In this document: positions 1 to 6,569 of the stretch, piece after piece
Position numbering within the stretch: the stretch's first letter is position 1
How the letters are laid out: each line of letters opens with the position of its first letter
Source of the DNA: Thermoplasmatales archaeon
GTDB lineage: Archaea > Thermoplasmatota > JASEFT01 > JAUWIS01
Assembly (NCBI GenBank): GCA_030019485.1
Contig: JASEEW010000023.1
Location: forward strand, 1-14,984
Direction of reading: 5' to 3'
DNA: 14,984 bases
Notes under the pieces: model-generated
Seen by the model: only the letters and a program-made list of their open reading frames with translations
What the model was told of the DNA's origin: nothing
Database searches by the model: none
Program-made: the position numbers and the translations under genes

Positions 1-1
1 T

Positions 2-223
2 CGTTTTCCCGCAGAGCGAACCGATTGTACACTTTGTGGGTTATGTGTACGATACTGTGCAGAGATTAAGAAAGAGAATGCTGTTGGGTTCATAGGTCGA
101 GGCATAGATAGACATATAGCTATTCTGCCTGAAAAAGGTGGTATATGCATCTCTTGCAGAGAGTGTTATAACCTTTGTGACGGTGGCAAATTCCCACCCG
201 AAGCTGAGGCTTTTTTAGAGTAA
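2..223 (+). CDS. C-terminal end of a HoxU/NuoG-like iron-sulfur electron-transfer subunit (partial)
   Basis: The reading frame is open from the left edge to a TAA at 221-223 (73 codons), so only the C-terminus is visible. It has two CxxCxxCxxxC [4Fe-4S] motifs, CTLCGLCVRYC and CISCRECYNLC, joined by a stretch reading VGFIGRGIDRH. That arrangement is typical of the ferredoxin part of HoxU/NuoG-like subunits that pass electrons between flavoproteins and hydrogenases or dehydrogenases. In that family a [2Fe-2S] domain lies N-terminal, which would be outside the window. The next recognisable gene is a broken mvhD, so this is probably the end of another Hdr- or dehydrogenase-linked electron module. 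The second motif is followed by DGGKFP rather than the more usual CPTG-type proline context. The family is fairly secure; the exact partner is not. Confidence 0.7.
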   Translation, partial: RFPAERTDCTLCGLCVRYCAEIKKENAVGFIGRGIDRHIAILPEKGGICISCRECYNLCDGGKFPPEAEAFLE

Positions 224-308
224 TAACATAGAAGAGAGCACGGCTATGAGCTATATTAATAAACTCATAAGGAAAAGAATTGGGATCAAAGAGCTTGAGG
301 GAGTAAAA

Positions 309-553
309 ATGGAAGAGAAGGATTTAAAACAAAAAGTTGTGGTTGTCCACCTGAGGAATGCGAGCACAATGGAAACTACAAAACTAGAAGAAAAATTTTA
401 TTACTTAAGAACCTGCTTAAGCAACTTAATATTGACCCTGAGAGAGTTAGATTAGAATGGTTCTCCAGTAGTGAATCAATGAAACTAAAGCAGGCAATAA
501 CAGATTTTGCTGATGAGATAGGAAAACTGGGACCGATTAAAAAATTTAAATAG
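309..553 (+). pseudogene. mvhD: mvhD copy 1, internally deleted and frameshifted
   Basis: The C-terminal part is clear. From about 338 the frame ending in TAG at 551-553 reads CGCPPEEC, then GNYKTRRKILLLKNLLKQL and NIDPERVRLEW, matching residues about 68-133 of the intact MvhD at 12805-13227. No start codon lies in that frame, because an in-frame TGA sits at 296-298. In another frame an ATG at 309 with GGGAG at 298-302 begins MEEKDLKQK, resembling the MKEDFEPR start of the intact copy. The simplest reading is that about 55 codons holding the CNWC and CSGRVD cluster cysteines were deleted around 333-338, changing the frame. An ATG at 246 also opens a 69-codon frame through here, but its residues after about 335 are an out-of-frame reading of mvhD. 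MvhD normally carries a [2Fe-2S] cluster that passes electrons to HdrA; this copy could not. An assembly error is an alternative. Confidence 0.7.
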
Positions 554-611
554 TGAAAAAACAATACTCCTACATAGTAAAAATTGGTCCGATAAGAGAG
601 GTGAATAAAAC

Positions 612-1046
612 ATGGTCGTGATAGAAGGAAACAATATGCCGGATGAGTTATACTATCATAAAGACCACGCATGGGTAAAGCTTGAGGCAGATGGAACCGT
701 AAGAGTTGGAATGAATGATTTCTATCAGAAAAGCGCGGGTGACACAACATACATAGACCTTCCGTTTGAGGGAGATGAGGTATCACAGGGAGAAACCTGT
801 GGGAAGATTCAATCTGCTAAATGGGTAGGGAAATTTGTCTCCCCTCTGTCTGGAGAAATCATGAAAGTAAATGATGAACTTGAAGATGACTGCACTCTCA
901 TAAACAAAGATCCTTATGATAAGGGATGGATAATGATTATAAAGCCGTCTAATCTGGATGAAGAATTGAAAAATCTTGCCCATGGTAAGGATGTTGAGCC
1001 TTGGCTTAAGAAGGAAATAGAAGAAGCAGAGAAAGTTAAAAAATAA
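612..1046 (+). CDS. gcvH: GcvH-like lipoyl-carrier protein
   Basis: This 144-residue protein matches the glycine cleavage H protein fold. It has a YHKDHAWVK start region, GDTTYIDLP, then QSAKWVGKFVSPLSGEI with the expected lipoyl-lysine at K70, eight residues before the conserved proline, and a C-terminal PYDKGWI motif. H proteins carry aminomethyl groups on a lipoyl arm; related LbpA proteins serve sHdr sulfur oxidation. The usual ESVKA around the lysine is QSAKW here, so it is a divergent paralogue. No gcvP or gcvT lies nearby. The neighbours are electron-transfer and hydrogenase genes, and a lipoate-ligase-like gene ends the window, which favours a specialised lipoyl carrier over glycine cleavage. 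GAGAGGTG at 596-603 supports the ATG at 612; an ATG at 636 is a weaker alternative. The family is secure, the role inferred. Confidence 0.85.
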   Translation: MVVIEGNNMPDELYYHKDHAWVKLEADGTVRVGMNDFYQKSAGDTTYIDLPFEGDEVSQGETCGKIQSAKWVGKFVSPLSGEIMKVNDELEDDCTLINKDPYDKGWIMIIKPSNLDEELKNLAHGKDVEPWLKKEIEEAEKVKK

Positions 1047-1160
1047 TGGTGATAGCACCATAGTGTCTAAGATGGGGTTAAAAAGGGTTGAGGTGAAAAA
1101 AAACGACTGAAAAATTTGAGTTTAACCAAGAATATAATAAGTTGTGCTAACAGAATGTTC

Positions 1161-1190
1161 TTGACTAGCGATGGAAAATCATATTAGTAT
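1161..1190 (+). promoter_or_regulatory. Putative sigma-70-like promoter upstream of hydB
   Basis: TTGACT (1161-1166, five of six consensus bases) is followed after 18 bases by TAGTAT (1185-1190, four of six). This lies in the only sizeable AT-rich gap before the hydrogenase operon. The match is moderate and was judged by eye; TATAAA at 1189-1194 is a better -10 on sequence but sits too far from the -35. Confidence 0.35.
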
Positions 1191-1212
1191 AAAATGTAGG
1201 GTTTTCCATTGC
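1168..1212 (+). promoter_or_regulatory. Inverted repeat between the putative promoter and hydB
   Basis: ATGGAAAA at 1171-1178 and TTTTCCAT at 1202-1209 are perfect inverted copies. With a G-U pair and an outer GC the arms extend to 11 bases (1168-1178 and 1202-1212) around a 23-base middle. The structure overlaps the candidate -35/-10 region and ends just before the hydB ribosome site at about 1218-1225. It could be an operator or a 5' leader hairpin. It lacks a U-run, so it does not look like an intrinsic terminator. Confidence 0.4.
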
Positions 1213-1231
1213 AATCTCAGGTGATGGGTAG

Positions 1232-2209
1232 ATGTTTAGGAAGATAAAAAAAGAAAACATAGTAAAAATAGTTGAAAAACTGATGAAGGATTATGATGTT
1301 GTAGCACCTGTGAGAAATGAGAAAAGATTTGTTTTTGAGAAAATAAAAAATCCTGAAAAAATTGTTCTTGATTATGATTCTACGATTCTTCCACCAAAAA
1401 AGTTTTTACTACCGTCACCGGAAATAATGATAAGATTTGATAATGATAAAATAACAATACCTGAAAATAATAAAAAAACAATTTTTTTTGGTATCCATCC
1501 CTGTGACATGAATGCAATTAATTTACTGGACAAGGTTGAATATGATGAGTACAAAGATGACTATTATATAAAAAAAAGGGAAAACAGTGTTTTTGTCTGT
1601 GTTGACTGCACGAAAGCAAATGAGTATTGCTTCTGTGAATCCATGGGTTCTGATAAACCGGAAGGATACGATGTTCTGCTCACGGATATTGGTGATTACT
1701 ATTTTGTTGAAACAGGCAGCAGAAAAGGTGAAGAACTTGTTGAAAACGGGTTTTTTGAAAATGTAGATAAAAATGAAAAGATAGAGAGAAAGAAAAACTG
1801 CAAAAGAAAAATGAATATTGAAAACTTTGATAAAATCCTTAAACAAAAATTTGATGATAAAATATGGGAACAACTTGGGGATAAATGCCTTGGCTGTGGT
1901 AGCTGCTCATTTGTCTGCCCAACCTGCTATTGCTATTCTGTCAAGGACATTGTTGATTTATCATTAAAAAAGGGTGAAAGGAGAAGGGTGTGGGATAGCT
2001 GCCTTCTTGTTGATTTCGCAAAGGTTGCCGGGGGACATAATTTCAGGGAAAAAAGGTCTGCGCGAGTGAAGCAAAGGATGTATCATAAGGAGCTGTATTT
2101 TTTTGAGAAATACAACTACTCGGCATGTGTTGGATGCGGCAGATGCATCAGGGAATGCCCTGTTGGAATAGATGTAACAGATGTCATATCTAAAATAAGG
2201 GGTGATTAA
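1232..2209 (+). CDS. hydB: Sulfhydrogenase beta subunit, [4Fe-4S] protein (HydB/AsrA-like)
   Basis: This 325-residue protein is the iron-sulfur subunit that links the flavoprotein HydG to the [NiFe] core in group 3b hydrogenases, and it is also related to anaerobic sulfite reductase AsrA. Family features are the GIHPCDMNAI motif (about 87-96), the cysteine pairs FVCVDC and YCFC (121-135), and two C-terminal ferredoxin-type motifs, CLGCGSCSFVC (C219, C222, C225, C229) and CVGCGRCIREC (C299, C302, C305, C309). Order and length match the hydBGDA operon of Pyrococcus. The ATG at 1232 follows CAGGTGAT at a suitable distance. It is the first gene of the hydrogenase operon, preceded by a putative promoter and hairpin. 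Confidence is high because all four subunits follow in order. Confidence 0.92.
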   Translation: MFRKIKKENIVKIVEKLMKDYDVVAPVRNEKRFVFEKIKNPEKIVLDYDSTILPPKKFLLPSPEIMIRFDNDKITIPENNKKTIFFGIHPCDMNAINLLDKVEYDEYKDDYYIKKRENSVFVCVDCTKANEYCFCESMGSDKPEGYDVLLTDIGDYYFVETGSRKGEELVENGFFENVDKNEKIERKKNCKRKMNIENFDKILKQKFDDKIWEQLGDKCLGCGSCSFVCPTCYCYSVKDIVDLSLKKGERRRVWDSCLLVDFAKVAGGHNFREKRSARVKQRMYHKELYFFEKYNYSACVGCGRCIRECPVGIDVTDVISKIRGD

Positions 2210-2357
2210 AATGAAAGTAGTCAAGGATCAGAAGTTAGGGATTAGGGAAAAACAAGTAATCAGTAGTCAGGAGTTAGGATTCAGGGAGAAAAGACAAAAC
2301 AGTTTCCCTGGCCTCTATCTACTAACCCCTAACTCCTAAGACGGAGGGATTAAAATG
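2204..2357. repeat. Short imperfect inverted-repeat element between hydB and hydG, flanked by 10-base direct repeats
   Basis: AGAAGTTAGGGATTAG (2230-2245) is matched at 14 of 16 positions by the reverse complement of 2323-2338. Inside lie a second inverted pair, GGAGTTAG (2270-2277) with CTAACTCC (2329-2336), and CAGGGA (2282-2287) with TCCCTG (2305-2310). The block is bounded by identical GATTAAAATG at 2204-2213 and 2348-2357; the second holds the hydG start codon and the first an orphan ATG at 2211. That orphan ATG opens a 42-codon frame (2211-2339) that looks like read-through of the repeat, not a gene. The arrangement resembles a small insertion that duplicated its target. I cannot name the repeat family. 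Confidence 0.65.
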
Positions 2358-3179
2358 GAAAACTCATACATACCAAATTCAGCAGTGATCAATGAAGTCA
2401 GGAATCTAACTTATGATACAAAACTTTTCAAACTACAATTTAAAGATAAAAATATTCAGAAAAATTTTGATTATAAACCAGGACAGTTTGTTGAGATAGG
2501 TGTTTTTGGATACGGTGAAGCGCCTATATCCATAACATCATCACCATCGACTAAAGATTATTTTGAGCTCTGTATAAAAAACATGGGTAATGTTACAAAC
2601 AAACTGCATCAGATGAAAAAAAACGATATGGTCTATGTGAGAGGACCCTACGGCAATAGCTTTCCTTTTGATGAAGTAAAAAATAAGGATATTTTATTTG
2701 TTGCTGGAGGCATAGGGCTTGCACCGTTACGGAGCCTCATTAATGAGATGCTTGCGCATAGAAATGAATTTGGTAAAATACAGGCTCTTTATGGTGCAAG
2801 AACACCAGAGGACATGATTTTTACAGATGAACTTGAGGAATGGAGCAAGAGGATAAAGGTTTTAACAACTGTTGACAAAGGGGATTTCAGATGGAAAGGA
2901 AATGTTGGCGTTGTTGGAACACTTCTAACAAACATAAAAGCAGAAACAGAAAATGCTGTTGCATTCGTCTGTGGTCCTCCGATTATGATAAAATTTGTGA
3001 TTCAGGATATAGTCAAACTTGGTTTTAGGGATGAGAACATAATTACAACCCTTGAAAGAAAGATGCAGTGCGGAATAGGTAAATGCGGTCACTGCAACAT
3101 TGGTGGGAAATATGTTTGCACTGACGGACCTGTTTTTACATACAAGCAGATAAAGGAACTGCCGGAGGCATTACAATGA
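2355..3179 (+). CDS. hydG: Sulfhydrogenase gamma subunit, FAD/NAD(P)-binding reductase (HydG/AsrB-like)
   Basis: This 274-residue flavoprotein of the ferredoxin-NADP reductase fold exchanges electrons between NAD(P)H and the hydrogenase iron-sulfur chain. Visible motifs are the FAD-binding YKPGQFVEI and APISITSSP (about 40-64), RGPYG (96-100), the nucleotide-binding AGGIGLAPLRSL (117-128), CGPPIMI (206-212), and a C-terminal [2Fe-2S] motif, CGIGKCGHC plus YVC (C239, C244, C247, C255). The ATG at 2355 has GGAGGG at 2343-2348. It overlaps hydD by ATGA at 3176-3179, indicating coupled translation. Upstream lies a repeat element whose flank duplicates the start-codon region, so the original start may have sat closer to hydB. 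NAD versus NADP preference cannot be read here. Confidence 0.93.
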   Translation: MENSYIPNSAVINEVRNLTYDTKLFKLQFKDKNIQKNFDYKPGQFVEIGVFGYGEAPISITSSPSTKDYFELCIKNMGNVTNKLHQMKKNDMVYVRGPYGNSFPFDEVKNKDILFVAGGIGLAPLRSLINEMLAHRNEFGKIQALYGARTPEDMIFTDELEEWSKRIKVLTTVDKGDFRWKGNVGVVGTLLTNIKAETENAVAFVCGPPIMIKFVIQDIVKLGFRDENIITTLERKMQCGIGKCGHCNIGGKYVCTDGPVFTYKQIKELPEALQ

Positions 3180-3919
3180 AACCGGGTGTTGGTATTTTTG
3201 GTTTTACAGGATGCGCGGGCTGTCAGCTTGAAATATTAAACCTTGAGGACATACTGTTAGACCTGCCTTCTGTTGTAGACATAATAAACTTTAGAATGGC
3301 AAAATCAGAAAACCTTGATGGTCCTTTGGATATAAGTTTTGTTGAAGGCTCAATCATGAAATACCAGGTGGGTGAACTGAAAAAAATCAGGAAGAACAGC
3401 AAGATATTGGTTGCGATTGGAAGCTGCGCCTGCTACGGCGGTGTGCAGTACCTGCAAAACTTTATTGAAAAACCTTGGAAAATTGTTTATAATGATAAAA
3501 AAATGAAGTACGCATCACCTGATACAAAATCATTGAGCAGTTATGTGAAGGTTGATTACTCATTACCAGGTTGTCCAATTGATAAAGAGGAGTTTGTGGA
3601 TTTTTTAAAATCGGTATTGCTTGGCAGAAAACCAAAAATGAAAAGTTATCCTATTTGCGTTGAATGCAAACTAAGGGAAAATGATTGCCTGCTTGAAAAA
3701 GGAACAATCTGCCTTGGTCCTGTCACTGTTGCGGGATGCAATTCTAAATGTCCTAATAACAATTATGCATGCGAAGGGTGCAGGGGTCCTGTTGAGGAGG
3801 CAAATATATCATCACAGGCAGAACTGATGAAGGAAAAAGGCATTGACCCTGTTGACCTTATAAGAAGATTCAGGATGTTTACATCAGGGGCAAAAGAGTT
3901 TCAGGAGGCAAAAGCATGA
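3176..3919 (+). CDS. hydD: [NiFe] hydrogenase small subunit, group 3b (HydD)
   Basis: This 247-residue small subunit carries the iron-sulfur relay next to the [NiFe] site. It starts with GFTGCAGCQLEIL (C13, C16), then has AIGSCACYGG (C84, C86) and LPGCPID (C133), the expected proximal-cluster ligands. A cysteine-rich C-terminus (C161, C164, C171, C179, C188, C192, C199, C202) would supply further [4Fe-4S] clusters. The length is usual for cytoplasmic group 3 enzymes. There is no Tat signal peptide, so it acts in the cytoplasm. The start overlaps the hydG stop (ATGA). The gene ends with TGA at 3917-3919 overlapping an orphan ATG at 3916, after which a repeat separates it from hydA. Confidence 0.93.
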   Translation: MKPGVGIFGFTGCAGCQLEILNLEDILLDLPSVVDIINFRMAKSENLDGPLDISFVEGSIMKYQVGELKKIRKNSKILVAIGSCACYGGVQYLQNFIEKPWKIVYNDKKMKYASPDTKSLSSYVKVDYSLPGCPIDKEEFVDFLKSVLLGRKPKMKSYPICVECKLRENDCLLEKGTICLGPVTVAGCNSKCPNNNYACEGCRGPVEEANISSQAELMKEKGIDPVDLIRRFRMFTSGAKEFQEAKA

Positions 3920-3988
3920 AAGAAGTTAGGGGTTCCCTAAATTCTAACTTCTATATTCTAACTTCTAATATGGAGGTGTAAAGATGAA
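3911..3988. repeat. GAAGTTAG-type repeat between hydD and hydA with near-duplicate flanks
   Basis: GAAGTTAG (3922-3929) is followed by two inverted copies, CTAACTTC, at 3944-3951 and 3958-3965. TTAGGG (3926-3931) pairs with CCCTAA (3935-3940). The unit ATTCTAACTTCT occurs twice in tandem with a 14-base period (3941-3952 and 3955-3966). The core GAAGTTAGGG is shared with the hydB-hydG element. The flanks AAAGCATGAA (3911-3920) and AAAGATGAA (3980-3988) nearly match and both contain an ATG. The orphan ATG at 3916 opens a frame of only 21 codons, so I do not call it a gene. Confidence 0.6.
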
Positions 3989-5228
3989 CATAGATATTCA
4001 TCATGTTACAAGGGTTGAAGGACATGGAAATCTTGTTGTTGATGTAAAAAACAAAAAAATAAAGGTTGAGTTCCAGATAAATGAAGGTACACGATTGTTT
4101 GAGGCATTTCTCAGGAACAGGAGATATGACGAGGTTACGCATCTTGCATCAAGGATATGTGCAATATGCTCAATGAGTCATACTATGAGTTCATTAAAAT
4201 CTATTGAAAATGCAATGGGTATTATGGTTAGTGAACAAACAGAGAAACTAAGGGAACTTGCAATACTTGGAGAACATATACAGAGTCACGCCTTACACAT
4301 GTACTGCTTATCGTTACCTGATTATTTTGGTTTTGATTCCATTATTTCCATGTCTAATAAATATCTAGATGAGGCAAAAAATGGTTTGATGATAAAGAAA
4401 CTTGGGAATGAAATTGCAGAAACTGTTGCAGGGAGAGCAGTTCATCAGATTTCTGCTGTTGTTAATGGGTTCACAAAAATACCCTCAAAGGAACAAATGA
4501 ATAAAGTTTTGAGGCATTTAAAGGAATTAAGACCTTCAGTATTAAAAACTGTTGAATTGTTCAGCAGTTTAGATTATCCTGATTTTGAAAGAAAAACAGA
4601 ATATATTGCATTGAAAAAAGATGATGAGTATGCATTATATGATGGAAATATTGCGTCAAGTGATGGATGGAATGCGGATGTTAGAGAGTGGGAAGGATAT
4701 GCAACAGAGCAGATAGTTGAGTATTCAAATGCAAAGCAAGGAATAAGAAATGGGCATGGTTACATGACAGGTCCGCTCGCAAGAATAAACCTAAACTTTG
4801 ACAGGCTATCAGGAAGTACGAAGGATACGATGAAAGAGTATGGAATCAGATTCCCAAGTTACAACCCGTTCCATAGCAATGTTGCAAGAAGCATTGAGGT
4901 TCTACATTGTTTTGATACAGCAATAAACATCATTGAAAACAATAGCTTTAAAAAAGAAAAAAATGAGTGCAGGATAAAAGTAGGTGATGGTTACGGTGCA
5001 AATGAGGCACCAAGGGGGACACTCTACTATCATTACAAAATTGACAGGAAAGGGATTGTAACATATGCAAATATTCTGACGCCTACAGCTCAGAACCTGA
5101 GAAACCTTGAAGAAGATGTAAATCTGTTCCTTAAAAAAATCCTTGATAGTTCTAAGGAAAAAATCATTCATAATCTTGAGATGCTTGTAAGGGCATATGA
5201 CCCCTGTATAAGTTGTTCGGTGCATTAA
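3984..5228 (+). CDS. hydA: [NiFe] hydrogenase large subunit, group 3b (HydA), without C-terminal tail
   Basis: This 414-residue catalytic subunit holds the [NiFe] active site for reversible H2 oxidation. N-terminal landmarks are HHVTRVEGHG (E12) and RICAICSMSHT with ligands C59 and C62. The C-terminal motif is DPCISCSVH with ligands C408 and C411 and H414. The stop codon follows H414 directly, so the short C-terminal peptide that most [NiFe] large subunits carry and lose during nickel insertion is absent. An endopeptidase gene would normally act on that tail, and the one just downstream is broken. The ATG at 3984 has GGAGGTG at about 3972-3978. A repeat separates it from hydD. Family assignment is very secure; subgroup 3b rests on the hydBGDA gene order. 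Confidence 0.94.
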   Translation: MNIDIHHVTRVEGHGNLVVDVKNKKIKVEFQINEGTRLFEAFLRNRRYDEVTHLASRICAICSMSHTMSSLKSIENAMGIMVSEQTEKLRELAILGEHIQSHALHMYCLSLPDYFGFDSIISMSNKYLDEAKNGLMIKKLGNEIAETVAGRAVHQISAVVNGFTKIPSKEQMNKVLRHLKELRPSVLKTVELFSSLDYPDFERKTEYIALKKDDEYALYDGNIASSDGWNADVREWEGYATEQIVEYSNAKQGIRNGHGYMTGPLARINLNFDRLSGSTKDTMKEYGIRFPSYNPFHSNVARSIEVLHCFDTAINIIENNSFKKEKNECRIKVGDGYGANEAPRGTLYYHYKIDRKGIVTYANILTPTAQNLRNLEEDVNLFLKKILDSSKEKIIHNLEMLVRAYDPCISCSVH

Positions 5229-5229
5229 C

Positions 5230-5352
5230 ATGAATATTTTAATGGGTGTAGGAAATACTTTAAAGGGTGATGATGGCATAGGTTGCTGGATTGCAAAAAA
5301 ATTTAAGAAAAAAACTGGCTCATCCTTGACTGCGGCACAAGCGTTTTCTTAA
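5230..5352 (+). pseudogene. Hydrogenase maturation protease stump (HycI-like)
   Basis: The gene starts one base after the hydA stop. It encodes MNILMGVGNTLKGDDGIG, the N-terminal metal-binding signature of HycI-type endopeptidases that trim the large subunit after nickel insertion. After seven A residues (5308-5314) the frame runs out to a TAA at 5350-5352, giving only 40 residues against about 150 for the family. In the -1 frame the sequence continues NWLILDCGT, the expected second protease motif (DCGT, usually followed by PEN), which shows that one base was lost from the A-run. Immediately after GT the sequence switches to fumarase. The catalytic histidine region is missing, so it should be inactive. 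Confidence 0.8.
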
Positions 5353-5975
5353 TCGAACTCGGTCAGGATGCTCACATAACAGGAGGAAACTTTTATGATG
5401 CAATAAACAATGGTGTGAGAAAGGGATATAAAGAAGGGTACCTGAGGAAATCCATGACCTATGACCCTGTGCTCACCAGAGCAAACACAGGGGATAACAC
5501 GCCTGCAGTCATCCATACTGAGATAGTCCCAGGGGATAAAATAAAAATACTTTTCTGCCCAAAAGGAGGAGGATGTGAAAACATGTCCACCCTAAAGATG
5601 ATGAGCCCAGCAGAAGGAATGGAAGGAGTAAAAAAATTTGTTGTTGATTTTGTAAAGGGAGCAAATGGAAACCCATGCCCGCCCACCATTATTGGAGTAG
5701 GAATTGGAGGAACATTTGAAAAAGCTGCATTCCTTGCAAAAAAAGCAGTCTTACGCTCACCACTTGGAACCCCACACCCAGATGAAAGATACGCAAAGGT
5801 TGAGAATGAACTACTTGAAGAAATAAACAAACTGGGAATTGGTCCAATGGGATTCGGTGGTAGAACAACCGCGCTTGCTGTCCACATAGAAACACACCCA
5901 GCCCATGTGGCTCTAATGCCAGTGGCAGTAAACATAAACTGTCATGCAGCAAGACAAAAAACAGTGATAATATAA
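5331..5975 (+). pseudogene. Fumarate hydratase class I alpha subunit, N-terminally truncated and joined to the protease stump
   Basis: Fumarase homology begins abruptly at about 5337 with TSVFLIELGQDAHI. It continues through RKGYKEGYLRKS, NTGDNTPAVIHTEIVPGD, PKGGGCENMS, NPCPPTIIGVGIGGTFEKA and NINCHAAR to TAA at 5973-5975. This is the alpha subunit of the two-subunit Fe-S fumarase (fumarate + water to malate). The first 60-70 residues, including the CQDTG motif that bears one cluster cysteine, are gone. The frame is open upstream only to 5307 and has no good start: a GTG at 5415 is the first candidate, far from AGGAGG at 5381-5386, whose nearby ATGs are out of frame. A -1 slip on the A-run would instead fuse it to the protease stump (about 248 residues). 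The beta subunit follows with a strong ribosome site and looks intact. Confidence 0.8.
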
Positions 5976-5985
5976 GGAGGTTATT

Positions 5986-6543
5986 ATGTCTGAAGCAATA
6001 AAATTGAATACCCCGTTAACAACAAAAGATATTAAGAAACTAAAAATTGGTGATAGAGTATTACTCACAGGGAAAATTTACACTGCAAGGGATATGGTTC
6101 ATCGCAGATTCATGGAATTGATAAAGAAAGGAGAAAAATTACCCATTGACATAAAAGGACAGATAATTTTTTATGTAGGACCAACACCAGCAAAACCAGG
6201 TTACCCCATCGGCTCCTGCGGTCCAACCACAAGTTACAGGATGGATAAACTCACACCCATACTGTATGAAATGGGTCTTAAAGGAACAATTGGCAAAGGC
6301 AAAAGGAGTAGGGAGGTAAGGGAGGCAATAAAAAAACACATGGGAATATATTTCATTGCCACAGGAGGAGTAGCTGCCCTGCTCTGTAAATCCATTAAGT
6401 CTGCAAAGATTATTGCATACGAGGACTTAGCCACTGAAGCAGTACGTGAACTTATAGTGGAAGATTTTCCCCTGACAGTGGGTAACGATTGCCATGGGGG
6501 CGACATATTCGAAGAAGGGGTGAAAAAGTATAGGATACAATAG
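5986..6543 (+). CDS. Fumarate hydratase class I beta subunit
   Basis: This 185-residue protein is the beta chain of the [4Fe-4S] fumarase (or the closely related L-tartrate dehydratase). It has the signature GPTPAKPGYPIGSCGPTTSY (65-84), then RMDKLTP, GKGKRS (103-108), ATGGVAALL (125-133), and a YEDLATEAV segment followed by PLTVGNDCHG. AGGAGG at 5975-5980 lies just before ATG 5986. Length and motifs are normal for a complete beta subunit. The upstream alpha gene lacks its N-terminus, so if the deletion is real this subunit has no working partner within the window. Fumarase is preferred over tartrate dehydratase on general context only. Confidence 0.9.
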   Translation: MSEAIKLNTPLTTKDIKKLKIGDRVLLTGKIYTARDMVHRRFMELIKKGEKLPIDIKGQIIFYVGPTPAKPGYPIGSCGPTTSYRMDKLTPILYEMGLKGTIGKGKRSREVREAIKKHMGIYFIATGGVAALLCKSIKSAKIIAYEDLATEAVRELIVEDFPLTVGNDCHGGDIFEEGVKKYRIQ

Positions 6544-6569
6544 GTTATTCAAAAAATAGTGGGGAGATT

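Noticed and set aside
246..455. A 69-codon forward frame reading MSYINKLIRKRIG
   Set aside because: Its second half overlaps the clear MvhD sequence in another frame, so it is an out-of-frame reading of a broken gene. Its first 20 residues match nothing I recognise.
612..1046. GcvH as part of a glycine cleavage operon
   Set aside because: No gcvP or gcvT lies nearby, the lipoyl site is divergent (QSAKW), and the neighbours are all electron-transfer genes.
1046..1061. Possible terminator ATGGTG-ATAG-CACCAT after gcvH
   Set aside because: The six-base stem is short and not followed by a T-run, so it does not qualify as an intrinsic terminator.
3941..3966. Tandem ATTCTAACTTCT units considered as a CRISPR remnant
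   Set aside because: The units are too short, separated by two bases, and have no spacers or cas genes nearby.
5308..5316. Programmed -1 ribosomal frameshift on the seven-A run
   Set aside because: A -1 slip would fuse the protease stump to fumarase, but the product is a chimera of two truncated enzymes, and no strong downstream stem or conserved fusion is apparent. Loss of one A by mutation or sequencing error is simpler.
5459..5935. Long reverse-strand frame opposite the fumarase alpha gene
   Set aside because: It is complementary to a strongly conserved fumarase coding sequence and its translation shows no recognisable motif. The other reverse-strand frames in the window have the same problem.
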